Below are positions 41,505-50,192 of a DNA stretch of 64,000 nucleotides, piece by piece. Position 1 is the stretch's first letter. Every line of letters starts with the position of its first letter. The position numbers and the translations under genes were made by a program. Origin of the DNA: Pseudomonas fluorescens (GTDB lineage: Bacteria > Pseudomonadota > Gammaproteobacteria > Pseudomonadales > Pseudomonadaceae); assembly GCF_018614655.1 (NCBI RefSeq), contig NZ_JAGGOG010000016.1, positions 62,001-126,000 of the forward strand, read 5' to 3'. The notes beneath the pieces were generated by a model that saw only the letters and a program-made list of their open reading frames with translations, was not told the DNA's origin and did no database searches.

Positions 41505-42260
41505 TCAGGCCTTCTTCACTGCCATCGCCTCGGCACCTTGCTCACGCACCCAGAATAGCGTTGCTCCAGCCACTGCCGCCGGCATCATCAGCAGGTTGAC
41601 CACCGGCACCAGCAGCACCAGATAAACGATCCCGCCGAAGCTCATGCTCTGCCAGCGTTTCTGGCGCAGCCAGGCGAGCATTTCGTTCCAGCCCAGTTTG
41701 TGGTTATCCGCCGGGTAGTCGATGTACTGGATCGCCATCATCCACACCCCGAACAGCAACCACAGTGGCGCCGCCACCAGGTTGACCACCGGAATGAACG
41801 ACAGAATAAACAGGCCGATGGCCCGCGGCAGGAAGTAACCCAGCTTGCGCATTTCCCGTGCCAGGGTACGGGGGACCATGGCTGCCAGCTCGGCCCAACT
41901 GAACGGCGGGAAGTCGTCGGTGCCGCGCACCACCACTTCGACCTTTTCCGCGAGAAAGCCATTGAACGGTGCGGCGATGATGTTGGCGAGCATTGTGAAG
42001 GTGAAAAACACCATCAGCACCACCAGCACCACGAACAGCGGCCACAGAAGATAATTCAGGAAGCTCAGCCAACTTGGCAGGGTCGGCATCAATGTGTCGA
42101 CCCACACACTGAACTGATGGCCAGCGAAATAGATCAATCCGACGAACAGTATCAGGTTGATCGCCAACGGCAGCAGGACAAACAGGTGCAGGCCGGGGCT
42201 GAGCACCAGTTTGAGGCCTTCGCGCAGATACTGCGGGCCTGAGAGAGCGGGGGCGGACAT
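41505..42260 (-). CDS. cysZ: Sulfate transporter CysZ
   Basis: Inner-membrane sulfate/sulfite permease that feeds assimilation. The 251-residue protein has the EI24/CysZ fold with several hydrophobic helices, including LFVLLPLAINLILFVGLIYF, and the conserved PFNGFLAEKVE segment after the second pair of helices. It diverges from trxB. The sulfate link fits the cysD-cysNC operon in the same window, though they are not adjacent. Confidence 0.92.
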   Translation of the reverse strand: MSAPALSGPQYLREGLKLVLSPGLHLFVLLPLAINLILFVGLIYFAGHQFSVWVDTLMPTLPSWLSFLNYLLWPLFVVLVVLMVFFTFTMLANIIAAPFNGFLAEKVEVVVRGTDDFPPFSWAELAAMVPRTLAREMRKLGYFLPRAIGLFILSFIPVVNLVAAPLWLLFGVWMMAIQYIDYPADNHKLGWNEMLAWLRQKRWQSMSFGGIVYLVLLVPVVNLLMMPAAVAGATLFWVREQGAEAMAVKKA

Positions 42261-42554
42261 GGATAACTCCGGTCAAAAGGGCGAACGGGCCGACCTTACC
42301 GCCTTTGCCGGAAAGGCGAAAGCTGGGTCGACATGTCGACACTAACGGTAACAAAGGCGTCGATTAATAGAGGCGACTGCATAGAGACCACCTATGAGCT
42401 GGATTGTTATTCCGTATTTCCTTAATCTTGCCCCCCTCGATACGCTGCACCCATTATTTTTCAGGATCTTGCGAGTTCAAGCCTTCCCCAAGTGCTTCGC
42501 GGTCCTTTTTTATTCCAGCCGTTCTGTTGTCCGGGCGGTCGATAGGAGTGAGTC

Positions 42555-43517
42555 ATGTCTGATACCCGTCATTCGCGAGTGATTATTCTCGGTTCCGGCC
42601 CTGCCGGTTACAGCGCTGCGGTCTACGCGGCCCGGGCCAACCTCAAGCCGCTGTTGATCACCGGCATGCAGGCGGGCGGTCAGTTGACCACCACCACCGA
42701 AGTCGACAACTGGCCGGGCGATGTCCATGGCCTGACCGGTCCGGTGTTGATGGAACGCATGAAAGAACACGCCGAGCGCTTCGAGACTGAAATCGTCTTC
42801 GATCACATCAACGCCGTCGATTTCTCGAAGAAACCTTACAGCCTGACCGGCGACAGCGGCGTCTACACCTGTGACGCGCTGATCATCGCCACCGGCGCCA
42901 GCGCTCGTTACCTGGGCCTGCCGTCGGAAGAAGCGTTCATGGGCAAGGGCGTTTCTGCCTGTGCCACGTGCGACGGTTTCTTCTATCGCAACAAACCCGT
43001 TGCCGTAGTTGGTGGTGGCAACACCGCTGTCGAAGAAGCGCTGTACCTGGCCAACATTGCCAGCACCGTGACTCTGGTTCACCGTCGCGAGACTTTCCGC
43101 GCCGAGAAGATCCTGATCGACAAGCTGCACGCCCGGGTTGCCGAAGGCAAGATCATCCTCAAGCTCAACGCCACCCTGGATGAAGTCCTGGGCGACAACA
43201 TGGGCGTGACCGGTGCTCGCCTGAAGAACAACGACGGCAGCTTCGACGAACTGACCGTCGACGGCGTATTTATCGCCATCGGCCACACCCCGAACACCTC
43301 GCTGTTCGAAGGCGTGCTGGAAGCCAAAGACGGTTACCTGGTGGTGCAGGGCGGCCGTGAAGGCAATGCTACCGCGACCAACATCGAAGGCATCTTCGCT
43401 GCCGGCGACGTGGCTGACCACGTGTACCGCCAAGCGATCACCTCGGCCGGCGCGGGTTGCATGGCGGCACTGGACGCCGAGCGTTACCTCGACGGATTGA
43501 AGGACGCTTCGTTCTAA
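42555..43517 (+). CDS. trxB: Thioredoxin reductase
   Basis: Flavoprotein that reduces thioredoxin with NADPH. The FAD motif is ILGSGPAGYSAAVYAARA, the redox-active pair is Cys136 and Cys139 in SACATCDG, and the NADPH motif is VVGGGNTAVEEALYLA. The last part GIFAAGDVADHVYRQAITSAGAG closes the FAD site. The length of 320 residues is normal. TAGGAG lies just upstream of the start, and a good terminator follows the stop. Confidence 0.96.
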   Translation: MSDTRHSRVIILGSGPAGYSAAVYAARANLKPLLITGMQAGGQLTTTTEVDNWPGDVHGLTGPVLMERMKEHAERFETEIVFDHINAVDFSKKPYSLTGDSGVYTCDALIIATGASARYLGLPSEEAFMGKGVSACATCDGFFYRNKPVAVVGGGNTAVEEALYLANIASTVTLVHRRETFRAEKILIDKLHARVAEGKIILKLNATLDEVLGDNMGVTGARLKNNDGSFDELTVDGVFIAIGHTPNTSLFEGVLEAKDGYLVVQGGREGNATATNIEGIFAAGDVADHVYRQAITSAGAGCMAALDAERYLDGLKDASF

Positions 43518-43529
43518 ACCGTTGAAATG

Positions 43530-43558
43530 AAAAAACCGGCTGCGAGGCCGGTTTTTTT
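43530..43558 (+). terminator. Terminator after trxB
   Basis: CCGGC-TGCGAG-GCCGG hairpin with AAAAAA before and TTTTTTT after. It lies 13 bases past the trxB stop and could also serve the opposite strand. Confidence 0.92.
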
Positions 43559-43589
43559 ATGTCTGCGATTTATGCCACACCGCAGCTCA

Positions 43590-43636
43590 AATGTGGGAGG
43601 GAGCAAGTCGAATCGTCGCACCGCCCCTCCCACATG
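43590..43636. repeat. Short REP-like inverted repeat
   Basis: TGTGGGAGGG and CCCTCCCACA with about 25 bases between. It shares the outer TGTGGGAG motif of the family 1 REPINs but is shorter. It lies between convergent trxB and hopJ. Confidence 0.75.
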
Positions 43637-43652
43637 TTGATCTATGTCTGAC

Positions 43653-43994
43653 TCAGGATTTGCGTGTCAGAGGCTGTGCGCTGAATTTCACACCCGCCAA
43701 CCCATGCTCGATCAACGCACGAATATTGCCGTGGTCACTGCCCTCTGGCGTCGCCATCACCGAACGGTAATGCTCACCAAACGCCAGCAACGCTTCCTGA
43801 TCGCTCAAGCCTTCCAGCAGGGCCAGGCCCAGGGTCTTGCAAGAGCCTTCGTTCTGGCCGGCAGCGTTTTCCACGCCGCCGTTGGTGAAGGCCTGTGGCT
43901 GGTAGTCGTAACCGGCGGCGACAAAGGTCAGGGTATCGGCAAAGGCGTGTTCGCCGCTGTTGAGGCTGGCGCGGAGGGTGTTCAGGTCAGTCAT
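43653..43994 (-). CDS. HopJ-family protein
   Basis: A 113-residue protein of the HopJ/HopPmaJ family, first listed as a type III effector candidate in P. syringae but present in most pseudomonads, including those without secretion systems. The conserved LFGEHYRSVM-type segment reads LAFGEHYRSV, with NIRALIEHGLAGVKF near the end. The start at 43994 has AAGGAA upstream and overlaps the DUF1244 gene. There is no hrp box near it, so a housekeeping role is more likely than secretion. Function not known. Confidence 0.85.
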   Translation of the reverse strand: MTDLNTLRASLNSGEHAFADTLTFVAAGYDYQPQAFTNGGVENAAGQNEGSCKTLGLALLEGLSDQEALLAFGEHYRSVMATPEGSDHGNIRALIEHGLAGVKFSAQPLTRKS

Positions 43995-44283
43995 GGGGTT
44001 TTCCTTTGGCGAACGCCGCTTGTTGTCCGGCGTTGGCTTCTTGCTGGTATTGGGCTTTCCATTCGGCGTACGGCATGCCGTACACCACGTCACGGGCGTC
44101 ATCGAGGCTGACCTCGATCTGGCGCTCGTCGGCCTCGGCCTTGTACCACTTGGACAGGCAGTTACGGCAGAAGCCGGCGAGGTTCATCAGGTCGATGTTC
44201 TGTACATCCTTGCGGCTGTCCAGATGCGCCACCAGCCGGCGGAAGGCGGCGGCTTCGAGTTCGAGGCGTTGTTGATCGTTCAT
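43987..44283 (-). CDS. DUF1244 family protein
   Basis: A 98-residue protein of the DUF1244 family. The signature LAGFCRNCLSKWYKAEAD is present with its two cysteines, and VVYGMPYAEWKAQYQ follows. Structures of relatives are small helical proteins, and function is not known. The ATG at 44283 is used; a GTG nine bases upstream is possible. Its end overlaps hopJ by eight bases, so the two are translated from the same mRNA, probably together with the fol genes upstream. Confidence 0.88.
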   Translation of the reverse strand: MNDQQRLELEAAAFRRLVAHLDSRKDVQNIDLMNLAGFCRNCLSKWYKAEADERQIEVSLDDARDVVYGMPYAEWKAQYQQEANAGQQAAFAKGKPHD

Positions 44284-44307
44284 AGGGCTCACTGCGAATG
44301 TAAGGGG

Positions 44308-44679
44308 TTAGCGACTCGCCGCGAGGGTGATCGACACCGACTCGGCAAAACGTAGCGCATGGGGTTTGTCGACTTCGACTTCGGCGTACAACACTGACTC
44401 GTTGCTCATCACCAGGTCCAGCAATTCCTGGGTCAGGCGCTCCAGCAGGGCAAAACGATTGCCTTCCACGTGGGCGATGATTGCCTTGGTGATGGTGCGG
44501 TAGTTCAACGCATGGTCGATGTCGTTGTCACGCACCGCGTCCTGGGCTGCGTAGAGGATGGTCAGGTTGATCAACACATCCTGTTTGTTGAGGATTTCGT
44601 CCTCGTTGATCCCGATAAAAGTGCGCAAGCACAGGTCCTTGACCCGGATGCGCGCCATGCCTGGTTGAAGTTGTGGCAT
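44308..44679 (-). CDS. folX: Dihydroneopterin triphosphate 2'-epimerase FolX
   Basis: Pterin enzyme of the FolB/FolX fold, 123 residues. The N-terminal MARIRVKDLCLRTFIGINEDE is the FolX/FolB signature, and the central helix contains DYxxL-like LNYRTITKAI, and the C-terminal VEVDKPHALRFAESVSI closes the site. Epimerisation of dihydroneopterin triphosphate leads to monapterin. The neighbours folE and folM favour FolX over the folate-pathway aldolase FolB. It starts three bases after the folE stop. Confidence 0.9.
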   Translation of the reverse strand: MPQLQPGMARIRVKDLCLRTFIGINEDEILNKQDVLINLTILYAAQDAVRDNDIDHALNYRTITKAIIAHVEGNRFALLERLTQELLDLVMSNESVLYAEVEVDKPHALRFAESVSITLAASR

Positions 44680-44681
44680 TG

Positions 44682-45242
44682 CTACTTGCTCCGTCCAATC
44701 AGTTGCAGGAACTCCATGCGTGTGGTGTTCGACTCGCGGAAGGCGCCGAGCATCACCGAGGTGTTCATGGTTGAATTCTGTTTTTCGACACCGCGCATCA
44801 TCATGCACATATGTTTGGCTTCAATCACTACCGCCACGCCGGCAGCTTGGGTGACATCCTGGATGGCATCGGCGATTTCCCGCGTGAGGTTTTCCTGAAT
44901 CTGCAGGCGACGGGCAAACATGTCGACAATGCGTGCAATCTTCGACAGGCCCAGCACCTTGCCCGTTGGCATATAGGCGACGTGCGCCTTGCCGATAAAG
45001 GGCAGTAGGTGGTGTTCGCACAGGGAATACAGCTCGATGTCGGCGACGATCACCATCTCGTCATTGTCGGAGGCGAACAGTGCGCCGTTGACGATCTCCT
45101 CCACGCTCTGGCTGTAGCCATGACACAGATACTGCATGGCCTTGGCCGCGCGCTTGGGTGTGTCGAGCAAGCCTTCGCGCTCCGGGTCTTCACCCAGGCC
45201 TTTGAGAATCTCGCGGTAGTGGTGGGGCAGGGACAACGTCAT
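44682..45242 (-). CDS. folE: GTP cyclohydrolase I, FolE type
   Basis: Converts GTP to dihydroneopterin triphosphate. The zinc ligands are in LCEHHLLPF and the C-terminal cysteine in AAGVAVVIEAKHMCMMMRGV. The length of 186 residues is standard. The start at 45242 (MTLSLPHHYREIL) fits relatives. In pseudomonads this copy commonly lies with folM and folX, and so serves tetrahydromonapterin synthesis for phenylalanine hydroxylase. Confidence 0.94.
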   Translation of the reverse strand: MTLSLPHHYREILKGLGEDPEREGLLDTPKRAAKAMQYLCHGYSQSVEEIVNGALFASDNDEMVIVADIELYSLCEHHLLPFIGKAHVAYMPTGKVLGLSKIARIVDMFARRLQIQENLTREIADAIQDVTQAAGVAVVIEAKHMCMMMRGVEKQNSTMNTSVMLGAFRESNTTRMEFLQLIGRSK

Positions 45243-45262
45243 ACAACATCCTCGCAAACGGC

Positions 45263-45973
45263 TTACTTGATATGCCGCCCGCCGTTGACGGTCAGGGTGG
45301 TACCAGTGACATAAGGGTTGTCCAGCAGGTAACGCACGCTCTGGTAAATCACCTCGGGCCCTGGCTCGATGCCCAGCGCCGATTTGGCCAGCACTTTGGC
45401 ACGATACGCCGCATCGTCGCCTTCATTGAACATCACCATGGCAGGGGAGATGCCGTTGACCTTGATATCGGGTGCCAGTTGAGCGGCAAAGGACAAGGTC
45501 AGGCTGTCGAGGCCGGCCTTGGTGGCGCAATAGGCGATGTGTTGACGGCTGCCCTTGCGGGTGACGTCGTCGCTGATGTGCACAATATCGGCCGGTCGAG
45601 CGCGTTGCAGCAAGTCCGCACAATGCAGGTTGATCAGGTATGGCGCAAGCATATGCACGCTGAACATATCGGTGAAGGCGCGGCTTTCCTCGCCGGGAGT
45701 TTCTGCTTCCCAGGCCGAGGCATTGTGGATGATTGCTCGCAGGCGGGTGGTATGTGCCTTGAGCTCATCGATGAAGGTGAGGATACCCACCTCGCTGGAA
45801 AAATCGGCGAACAAGGCAATCGCACCGCGCTCGCGCAGGGTCTGCACGCCCGGACGTTCGCTGCGGTAGCTGAAGATTACCGGCTGCCCCTCGTCCAGCA
45901 GGCGCAACGCGCAATGCAGGCCGACGCGCTGGCTGGCGCCGGTGATCAGGATCGGGGCAGGAGTAGGCGTCAT
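45263..45973 (-). CDS. folM: Dihydromonapterin reductase FolM
   Basis: SDR enzyme, 236 residues, that reduces dihydromonapterin to tetrahydromonapterin, the cofactor of PhhA. The N-terminal motif is ITGASQRVGLHCALRL, with the catalytic Tyr-x-x-x-Lys seen as YCATKAG and SPAMVMFNEGDD later. The TGxxxRxG form is the typical FolM one. It is first in the folM-folE-folX-DUF1244-hopJ string, all leftward with short gaps, so it is likely the first gene of the operon. Confidence 0.92.
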   Translation of the reverse strand: MTPTPAPILITGASQRVGLHCALRLLDEGQPVIFSYRSERPGVQTLRERGAIALFADFSSEVGILTFIDELKAHTTRLRAIIHNASAWEAETPGEESRAFTDMFSVHMLAPYLINLHCADLLQRARPADIVHISDDVTRKGSRQHIAYCATKAGLDSLTLSFAAQLAPDIKVNGISPAMVMFNEGDDAAYRAKVLAKSALGIEPGPEVIYQSVRYLLDNPYVTGTTLTVNGGRHIK

Positions 45974-46042
45974 GACGGGCTCGAATCGCGGGTAGGCGAA
46001 AACTATACCAGCGACCGGCCCGCCTTACCTGATGTGCGTAGG

Positions 46043-46603
46043 TTACGCCGCAGCTTCAGTGGCTTTGACCCGAACCGGTGCAGGCTGCAGCCAGTTCGCC
46101 AGCAAATGGGTCGACAGCGGGATAAAGAAATAAACCATCAACGGCGTCAGCGCCAAGGTACTGACCAGTACGCGGTTGAACAGGCCCAGTTCGCCGAGCA
46201 GTGGCTCAAGCCCGAAGTTGAACAGCAGCGATACCGGAAAAAATGCCAGCCAGATGGCAACCGCCTGTTTCCAGCGTGGTGGACGCTGGCCGACGGCGCC
46301 AAACCAGCCATCGATCCCGCGGACCCGATGTTCTGATGGGTTGGCAAACAAATCACTGCCGCGTCCCAACCAGGCGCTGCGGGATGCGGAAAACTCCCAG
46401 ACGTGCAGGGTCTGTTCATCGGCGAAACGGAAAATGATCTGGAATTCATCATCGCCCGGTGGCGGAGCCAGTACGCCTGAGCCGAGGTAGCCCGGAAAGT
46501 CAGTGGCCAATTGTTCGCCTTCGCGCAGCCAGGCAATCAGGTCTTCATAACGACCTTTGGCCACGCGACGCGCGACCATCAAGGTAACGGGGGAGGTAGA
46601 CAT
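46043..46603 (-). CDS. Antibiotic-biosynthesis-monooxygenase-like membrane protein
   Basis: A 186-residue protein. The N-terminal half (about 1-95) has the dimeric alpha-beta barrel pattern of ABM domains (VTLMVARRVAKGRYEDLIAW, FPGYLGSGVL). The C-terminal half has two membrane segments (AVAIWLAFFPVSLLFNFGL and LVSTLALTPLMVYFF). This ABM-plus-membrane architecture is common in pseudomonads. No catalytic residues can be named and the role is unknown. The start at 46603 was chosen for its MSTSPVTLMVARR beginning. Confidence 0.8.
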   Translation of the reverse strand: MSTSPVTLMVARRVAKGRYEDLIAWLREGEQLATDFPGYLGSGVLAPPPGDDEFQIIFRFADEQTLHVWEFSASRSAWLGRGSDLFANPSEHRVRGIDGWFGAVGQRPPRWKQAVAIWLAFFPVSLLFNFGLEPLLGELGLFNRVLVSTLALTPLMVYFFIPLSTHLLANWLQPAPVRVKATEAAA

Positions 46604-46780
46604 TGTGTATCTCCAGATGTATGGGCACGCGTAACCGGATAGGTGGCGTACCCAGCACAACCGCGAGGTAGGGCGGTGGTACTGAAAAACAGGCAAGGAT
46701 TATTCCTGAATTGACGAAATACACCAGTGACGTTGGTCGATTAGGTAGAACCTTGAATAAGGCAGGTGTATAGGCGTTAA

Positions 46781-47752
46781 ATGGGATCCAAAATCACATG
46801 GATGTGCTGGCTTCTAATGGCTTCGATTATTGCTTCGCTTGAAGGCCCCAGACTCCCCGGTGTGGTTGACTCCGATGAGCTGTTTCCGATCCGCGAAGTC
46901 TCGAGATTGACAGGCATCAACCCGGTCACTTTGCGCGCCTGGGAGCGGCGTTATGGCCTGATCCAGCCCATACGCACCGAAAGAGGGCATCGCCTGTACT
47001 CGAAAGCCAATATTGATACCGTTCATCGCATTGTCGACTGGATCGAGCGTGGAGTGGCGGTAAGCAAGGTGGGGAAGATCCTGGCGCGCGACGATACCGT
47101 AGAAGATACCGCGGGTCACGAGTGGGCTCAGTGGCAAGCTCAACTGGGACAGGCCGTCCGCGCTTTTGACGAGCGGCAACTGGACCGTTTGTACGATCGG
47201 ATTTTTGCGGCTTACCCGACTGCGGTGGTGTTCCAGGACATCCTGATGCCGCTTTGGTACCAGCTGTTACGCCATCAGGGCCAATTTGGCCAAGCCAGTG
47301 AATGGTTGTTCTTCGACGTCTTCCTGCGTGGCCGGACAATGCAGCGCCTGCAAATGGCGTGTGCTTTGCCGACTCCCCGGGTATTGCTGGCGGCCATGTC
47401 CGGGGAGTGCCGCGGGCTGGAGTTGCTGGTAGCCGGTGTGTTGATAAGCAGTGAAGAACTGGCCGTGCAGATTCTGGGCATAGGCCAGCCCTTCGATGAA
47501 TTGACGCTGATTTGTGAAAAGGCTCGTCCTCAGGCGATGGTGGTGTTCTCTAATCACTCACCGACCCATGACCTTCCTCGGCGCCTGAACCGGCTGGCGC
47601 TGACCCTCGAATGCCCGCTGCTGCTGGCCGGTGATGCCTCAGACCTGGTGCAGGAGGCCCTGGCGGGCTCGCTCATTGGCTGCCTGGGAAATGATGGACG
47701 CTTGATGCAGCGGCGATTGCAAGAGTTTCTCAGCGGTACCCTGGATACCTGA
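46781..47752 (+). CDS. Second MerR-family regulator, class II LitR type
   Basis: A 323-residue MerR regulator. The helix-turn-helix IREVSRLTGINPVTLRAWERRYGL is nearly the same as in the regulator at 21201, and GHRLYSKANIDTVHRIVDWIERGVAVSKV follows in step. No DxHxxG cobalamin motif is seen. P. putida has paired regulators of this kind (PplR1, PplR2) acting on light-induced genes, so this could be the second one. The start at 46781 has AGG upstream; in-frame ATGs at 46802 and 46817 are possible. No TGTACA operator was found directly upstream. Confidence 0.82.
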   Translation: MGSKITWMCWLLMASIIASLEGPRLPGVVDSDELFPIREVSRLTGINPVTLRAWERRYGLIQPIRTERGHRLYSKANIDTVHRIVDWIERGVAVSKVGKILARDDTVEDTAGHEWAQWQAQLGQAVRAFDERQLDRLYDRIFAAYPTAVVFQDILMPLWYQLLRHQGQFGQASEWLFFDVFLRGRTMQRLQMACALPTPRVLLAAMSGECRGLELLVAGVLISSEELAVQILGIGQPFDELTLICEKARPQAMVVFSNHSPTHDLPRRLNRLALTLECPLLLAGDASDLVQEALAGSLIGCLGNDGRLMQRRLQEFLSGTLDT

Positions 47753-47754
47753 AG

Positions 47755-48360
47755 TCAGGCATGAACGTCCGGATGCGCCAAGCGGTGCTGCTGCAGGATG
47801 AACTGGCGCAGGCGCTCGATTTCATCCACATCCCCCTGATTCAGGCGATAGGCAAACAGTCCTTGGGCGTTTTCGCGCTCCAGGGTGCCGCGCACGGCGA
47901 TGCGCTCGTAACCGGACGGGCTGAACCATAGAGAAAAGGTTTTCGGCGCCTTGGCCCGGCCGCGAACCTCCAGCAGCAATCCCTTGAATGACACCTCACA
48001 CACCCATAATGAACCTGGATGGCCCTTGATATTCTCAAGGGCTACTGGCTCCTCGAGTGCCAGGCGCCACGGACGGATCATCGGCCCGTCTTCGAAAATG
48101 CTCGGTACGCCCAGGCGCAAATGCACCGCATGAAACTCGTCTTCCACCAGTTGCAGCGGAAAGGTCATTTGCTGGTTGTCGAATTGGGCCTGGATAGTGA
48201 CGTGTTCGTGGGCGGCCAAGCGGGTGAGCAGATCGCGAATCTGCGCACCGCCATTGACCGTCAGGCTCGACGACGCGTCCCGCATGTTGAGTTGCGGGTT
48301 GTGGTGCAGGGTCTGAATGAAATCCAACTCGTCCTGCGTCAAAAGCGCGTCGCGTTGCAT
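47755..48360 (-). CDS. Conserved protein, possibly a degenerate PilZ-type domain
   Basis: A 201-residue protein, convergent with the MerR gene (two bases between stops). The first half resembles a YcgR-like N-terminal domain (LLTQDELDFIQTLHHN), and the second half contains VSFKGLLLEVRG, reminiscent of the PilZ D/NxSxxG strand. The RxxxR c-di-GMP motif is not clear (EVSFKG is preceded by no RxxxR). It may be a PilZ-fold protein that no longer binds c-di-GMP, or an unrelated family. Confidence in the gene is high, in the function low. Confidence 0.6.
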   Translation of the reverse strand: MQRDALLTQDELDFIQTLHHNPQLNMRDASSSLTVNGGAQIRDLLTRLAAHEHVTIQAQFDNQQMTFPLQLVEDEFHAVHLRLGVPSIFEDGPMIRPWRLALEEPVALENIKGHPGSLWVCEVSFKGLLLEVRGRAKAPKTFSLWFSPSGYERIAVRGTLERENAQGLFAYRLNQGDVDEIERLRQFILQQHRLAHPDVHA

Positions 48361-48571
48361 TGATCTGGCTCAAAAAAATGTGGCAAAAAGCGATTATCGC
48401 CTTAAGAAGACCGCACTTTCTAAATTTTGTTAGATCCGCTCGTCGCCTTGAGCGCGGTCAACCCAGCCAGTGTCTCGGCCACCTTTGCACAGGGTCTTGC
48501 AGGGCATTCGCTGAAAGCGTCGCCGTAGCTGCTAATATCCCAGGCTTTTACTCAGCTACAGGATCAGATTG

Positions 48572-49027
48572 ATGAAAGTCGCCATTCTTTCCGGCTCGGT
48601 GTACGGCACGGCTGAAGACGTCGCCCGGCATGCAGCAAGTATCCTTAAAGACGCAGGTTTTGAGGCCTGGCATAACGCCCGGGCCACCTTGGCGGATGTG
48701 CAGGCCTTCGCCCCGGATGCCTTTTTGGCCGTGACGTCCACCACCGGCATGGGCGAATTGCCGGACAACCTGCAACCGTTGTATTCGATGATCCGTGATC
48801 AGTTGCCCGTCGCCTGGCGTGGCTTGCCGGGCGCGGTGATCGGCCTGGGCGATGCCAGCTACGGTGACACCTTCTGCGGCGGTGGCGAGCAAATGCGTGA
48901 GCTGTTTGCCGAGTTGGGTGTTCGAGAAGTGCTGCCGATGCTGCGCCTGGACGCCAGCGAAAGCGTGACCCCGGAAACCGACGCCGAGCCATGGCTGGCT
49001 GAGTTGGTTGCTGCGCTGCGCGGCTGA
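48572..49027 (+). CDS. MioC-type flavodoxin
   Basis: FMN-binding electron carrier, 151 residues. The phosphate-binding loop is LSGSVYGTAEDVA near the N-terminus and further FMN contacts lie in TSTTGMGELPDN and GLGDASYGDTFCGGG. Relatives such as MioC donate electrons to biotin synthase. The ATG at 48572 was chosen; an upstream TTG is unlikely. It is a single gene. Confidence 0.9.
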   Translation: MKVAILSGSVYGTAEDVARHAASILKDAGFEAWHNARATLADVQAFAPDAFLAVTSTTGMGELPDNLQPLYSMIRDQLPVAWRGLPGAVIGLGDASYGDTFCGGGEQMRELFAELGVREVLPMLRLDASESVTPETDAEPWLAELVAALRG

Positions 49028-49177
49028 CACGCATTGAGCAAATTGAAACTATGCTGAGTGCTGACCCGCTCGGCCATCAAGCTGGCTGCCAATGCAACTA
49101 CGCCAGCCCTCAGGGCTGACTAGACTGGTCCTTCATCCTCAAAACAATAAGAACTCCACACCGTCGAGGTCATTGCC

Positions 49178-49960
49178 GTGAGCCTAGCCCCCGTTCAATC
49201 GACACAGAGTGTAAAAGACCAGGTCAGCGCCGCCGAATGGCAGACCCGCGTCGACCTGGCCGCCTGCTATCGCTTGGTGGCCATGCATGGCTGGGACGAT
49301 CTGATTTTCACCCACATCTCGGCCAAAGTGCCGGGCACCGAAGATTTCCTGATCAACCCGTTCGGGCTGATGTTCCACGAGATCACGGCGTCGAGCCTGG
49401 TCAAAATCGATCAGGCCGGCAATAAACTGATGGACAGTCCCTACGAGATCAATCCGGCGGGCTACACCATCCACAGCGCGGTGCATGAAGTGCGGCACGA
49501 CGTGGTGTGTGTCTTGCACACCCACACCGCGGCCGGCGTTGCTGTCTCGGCGCAGAAGCAGGGCGTATTGCCCATCAGCCAGCAGTCGTTATTCGTGTTA
49601 TCCAGCCTGGCCTATCACGCCTACGAAGGTGTGGCGTTGAACCCCGAGGAAAAAGCCCGGTTGCAGGCCGACCTGGGGGAAAACAACTTTCTCATGCTGC
49701 ATAACCACGGGCTGCTGACCTGCGGCGGCACCATCGCCGATACTTTCCTGATGATGTTCACCTTCCAGCGGGCCTGCGATATCCAGGTGCTGGCGCAAAA
49801 CGGCGGCGCCGAGTTAATCGCCATCGAGCCGCCAATCCTGGCGGGTGCCAAGGCAATGATCGCTGGCGTCACCAAAAGCGCTCAGGGCATGGGCGGCGCA
49901 TTGGCCTGGCCGGCGCTGTTGCGCAAGCTGGACAAGCAAGACCCTGGATACACAGCCTGA
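49178..49960 (+). CDS. Class II aldolase/adducin family protein
   Basis: Zinc-dependent aldolase-like protein, 260 residues. Metal ligands appear in LHTHTAAGVAV and in LMLHNHGLLTCGG, and the HMGWDDLIFTHISAKV-type segment reads MHGWDDLIFTHIS. The start is GTG at 49178 with GAGGT upstream. The catalytic acid typical of fuculose aldolases is not evident, so it is more like the adducin-type group seen next to SDR or CoA genes. The next gene in the same direction is an SDR. Confidence 0.88.
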   Translation: MSLAPVQSTQSVKDQVSAAEWQTRVDLAACYRLVAMHGWDDLIFTHISAKVPGTEDFLINPFGLMFHEITASSLVKIDQAGNKLMDSPYEINPAGYTIHSAVHEVRHDVVCVLHTHTAAGVAVSAQKQGVLPISQQSLFVLSSLAYHAYEGVALNPEEKARLQADLGENNFLMLHNHGLLTCGGTIADTFLMMFTFQRACDIQVLAQNGGAELIAIEPPILAGAKAMIAGVTKSAQGMGGALAWPALLRKLDKQDPGYTA

Positions 49961-50192
49961 TGCCACTGGCCGAGACGACTCCTCTCAGCGCCTGGCGCAA
50001 ACGTGGCCAGTGCTTTGTGTTTCGTGGTCGGCGTTTCGCCAGCGCATCGCGTTGATGGCGCCACGCGTGGCCTGTTCCTGACAATCATCCCTGCGCCTTA
50101 TCGCGCACCATTCAGCCTCAACCGTGTTTATTGTGACCACAAGCCCGGTGCCGGACACTCAACCCATTCCCCTATCGTCCCAGGAGTTTCGT

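Noticed and set aside
43653..43994. HopJ as an active type III effector working with the locus at 1-6000
   Set aside because: No hrp box nearby, core-operon context, and the secretion locus lacks the secretin and the HrcU switch domain.
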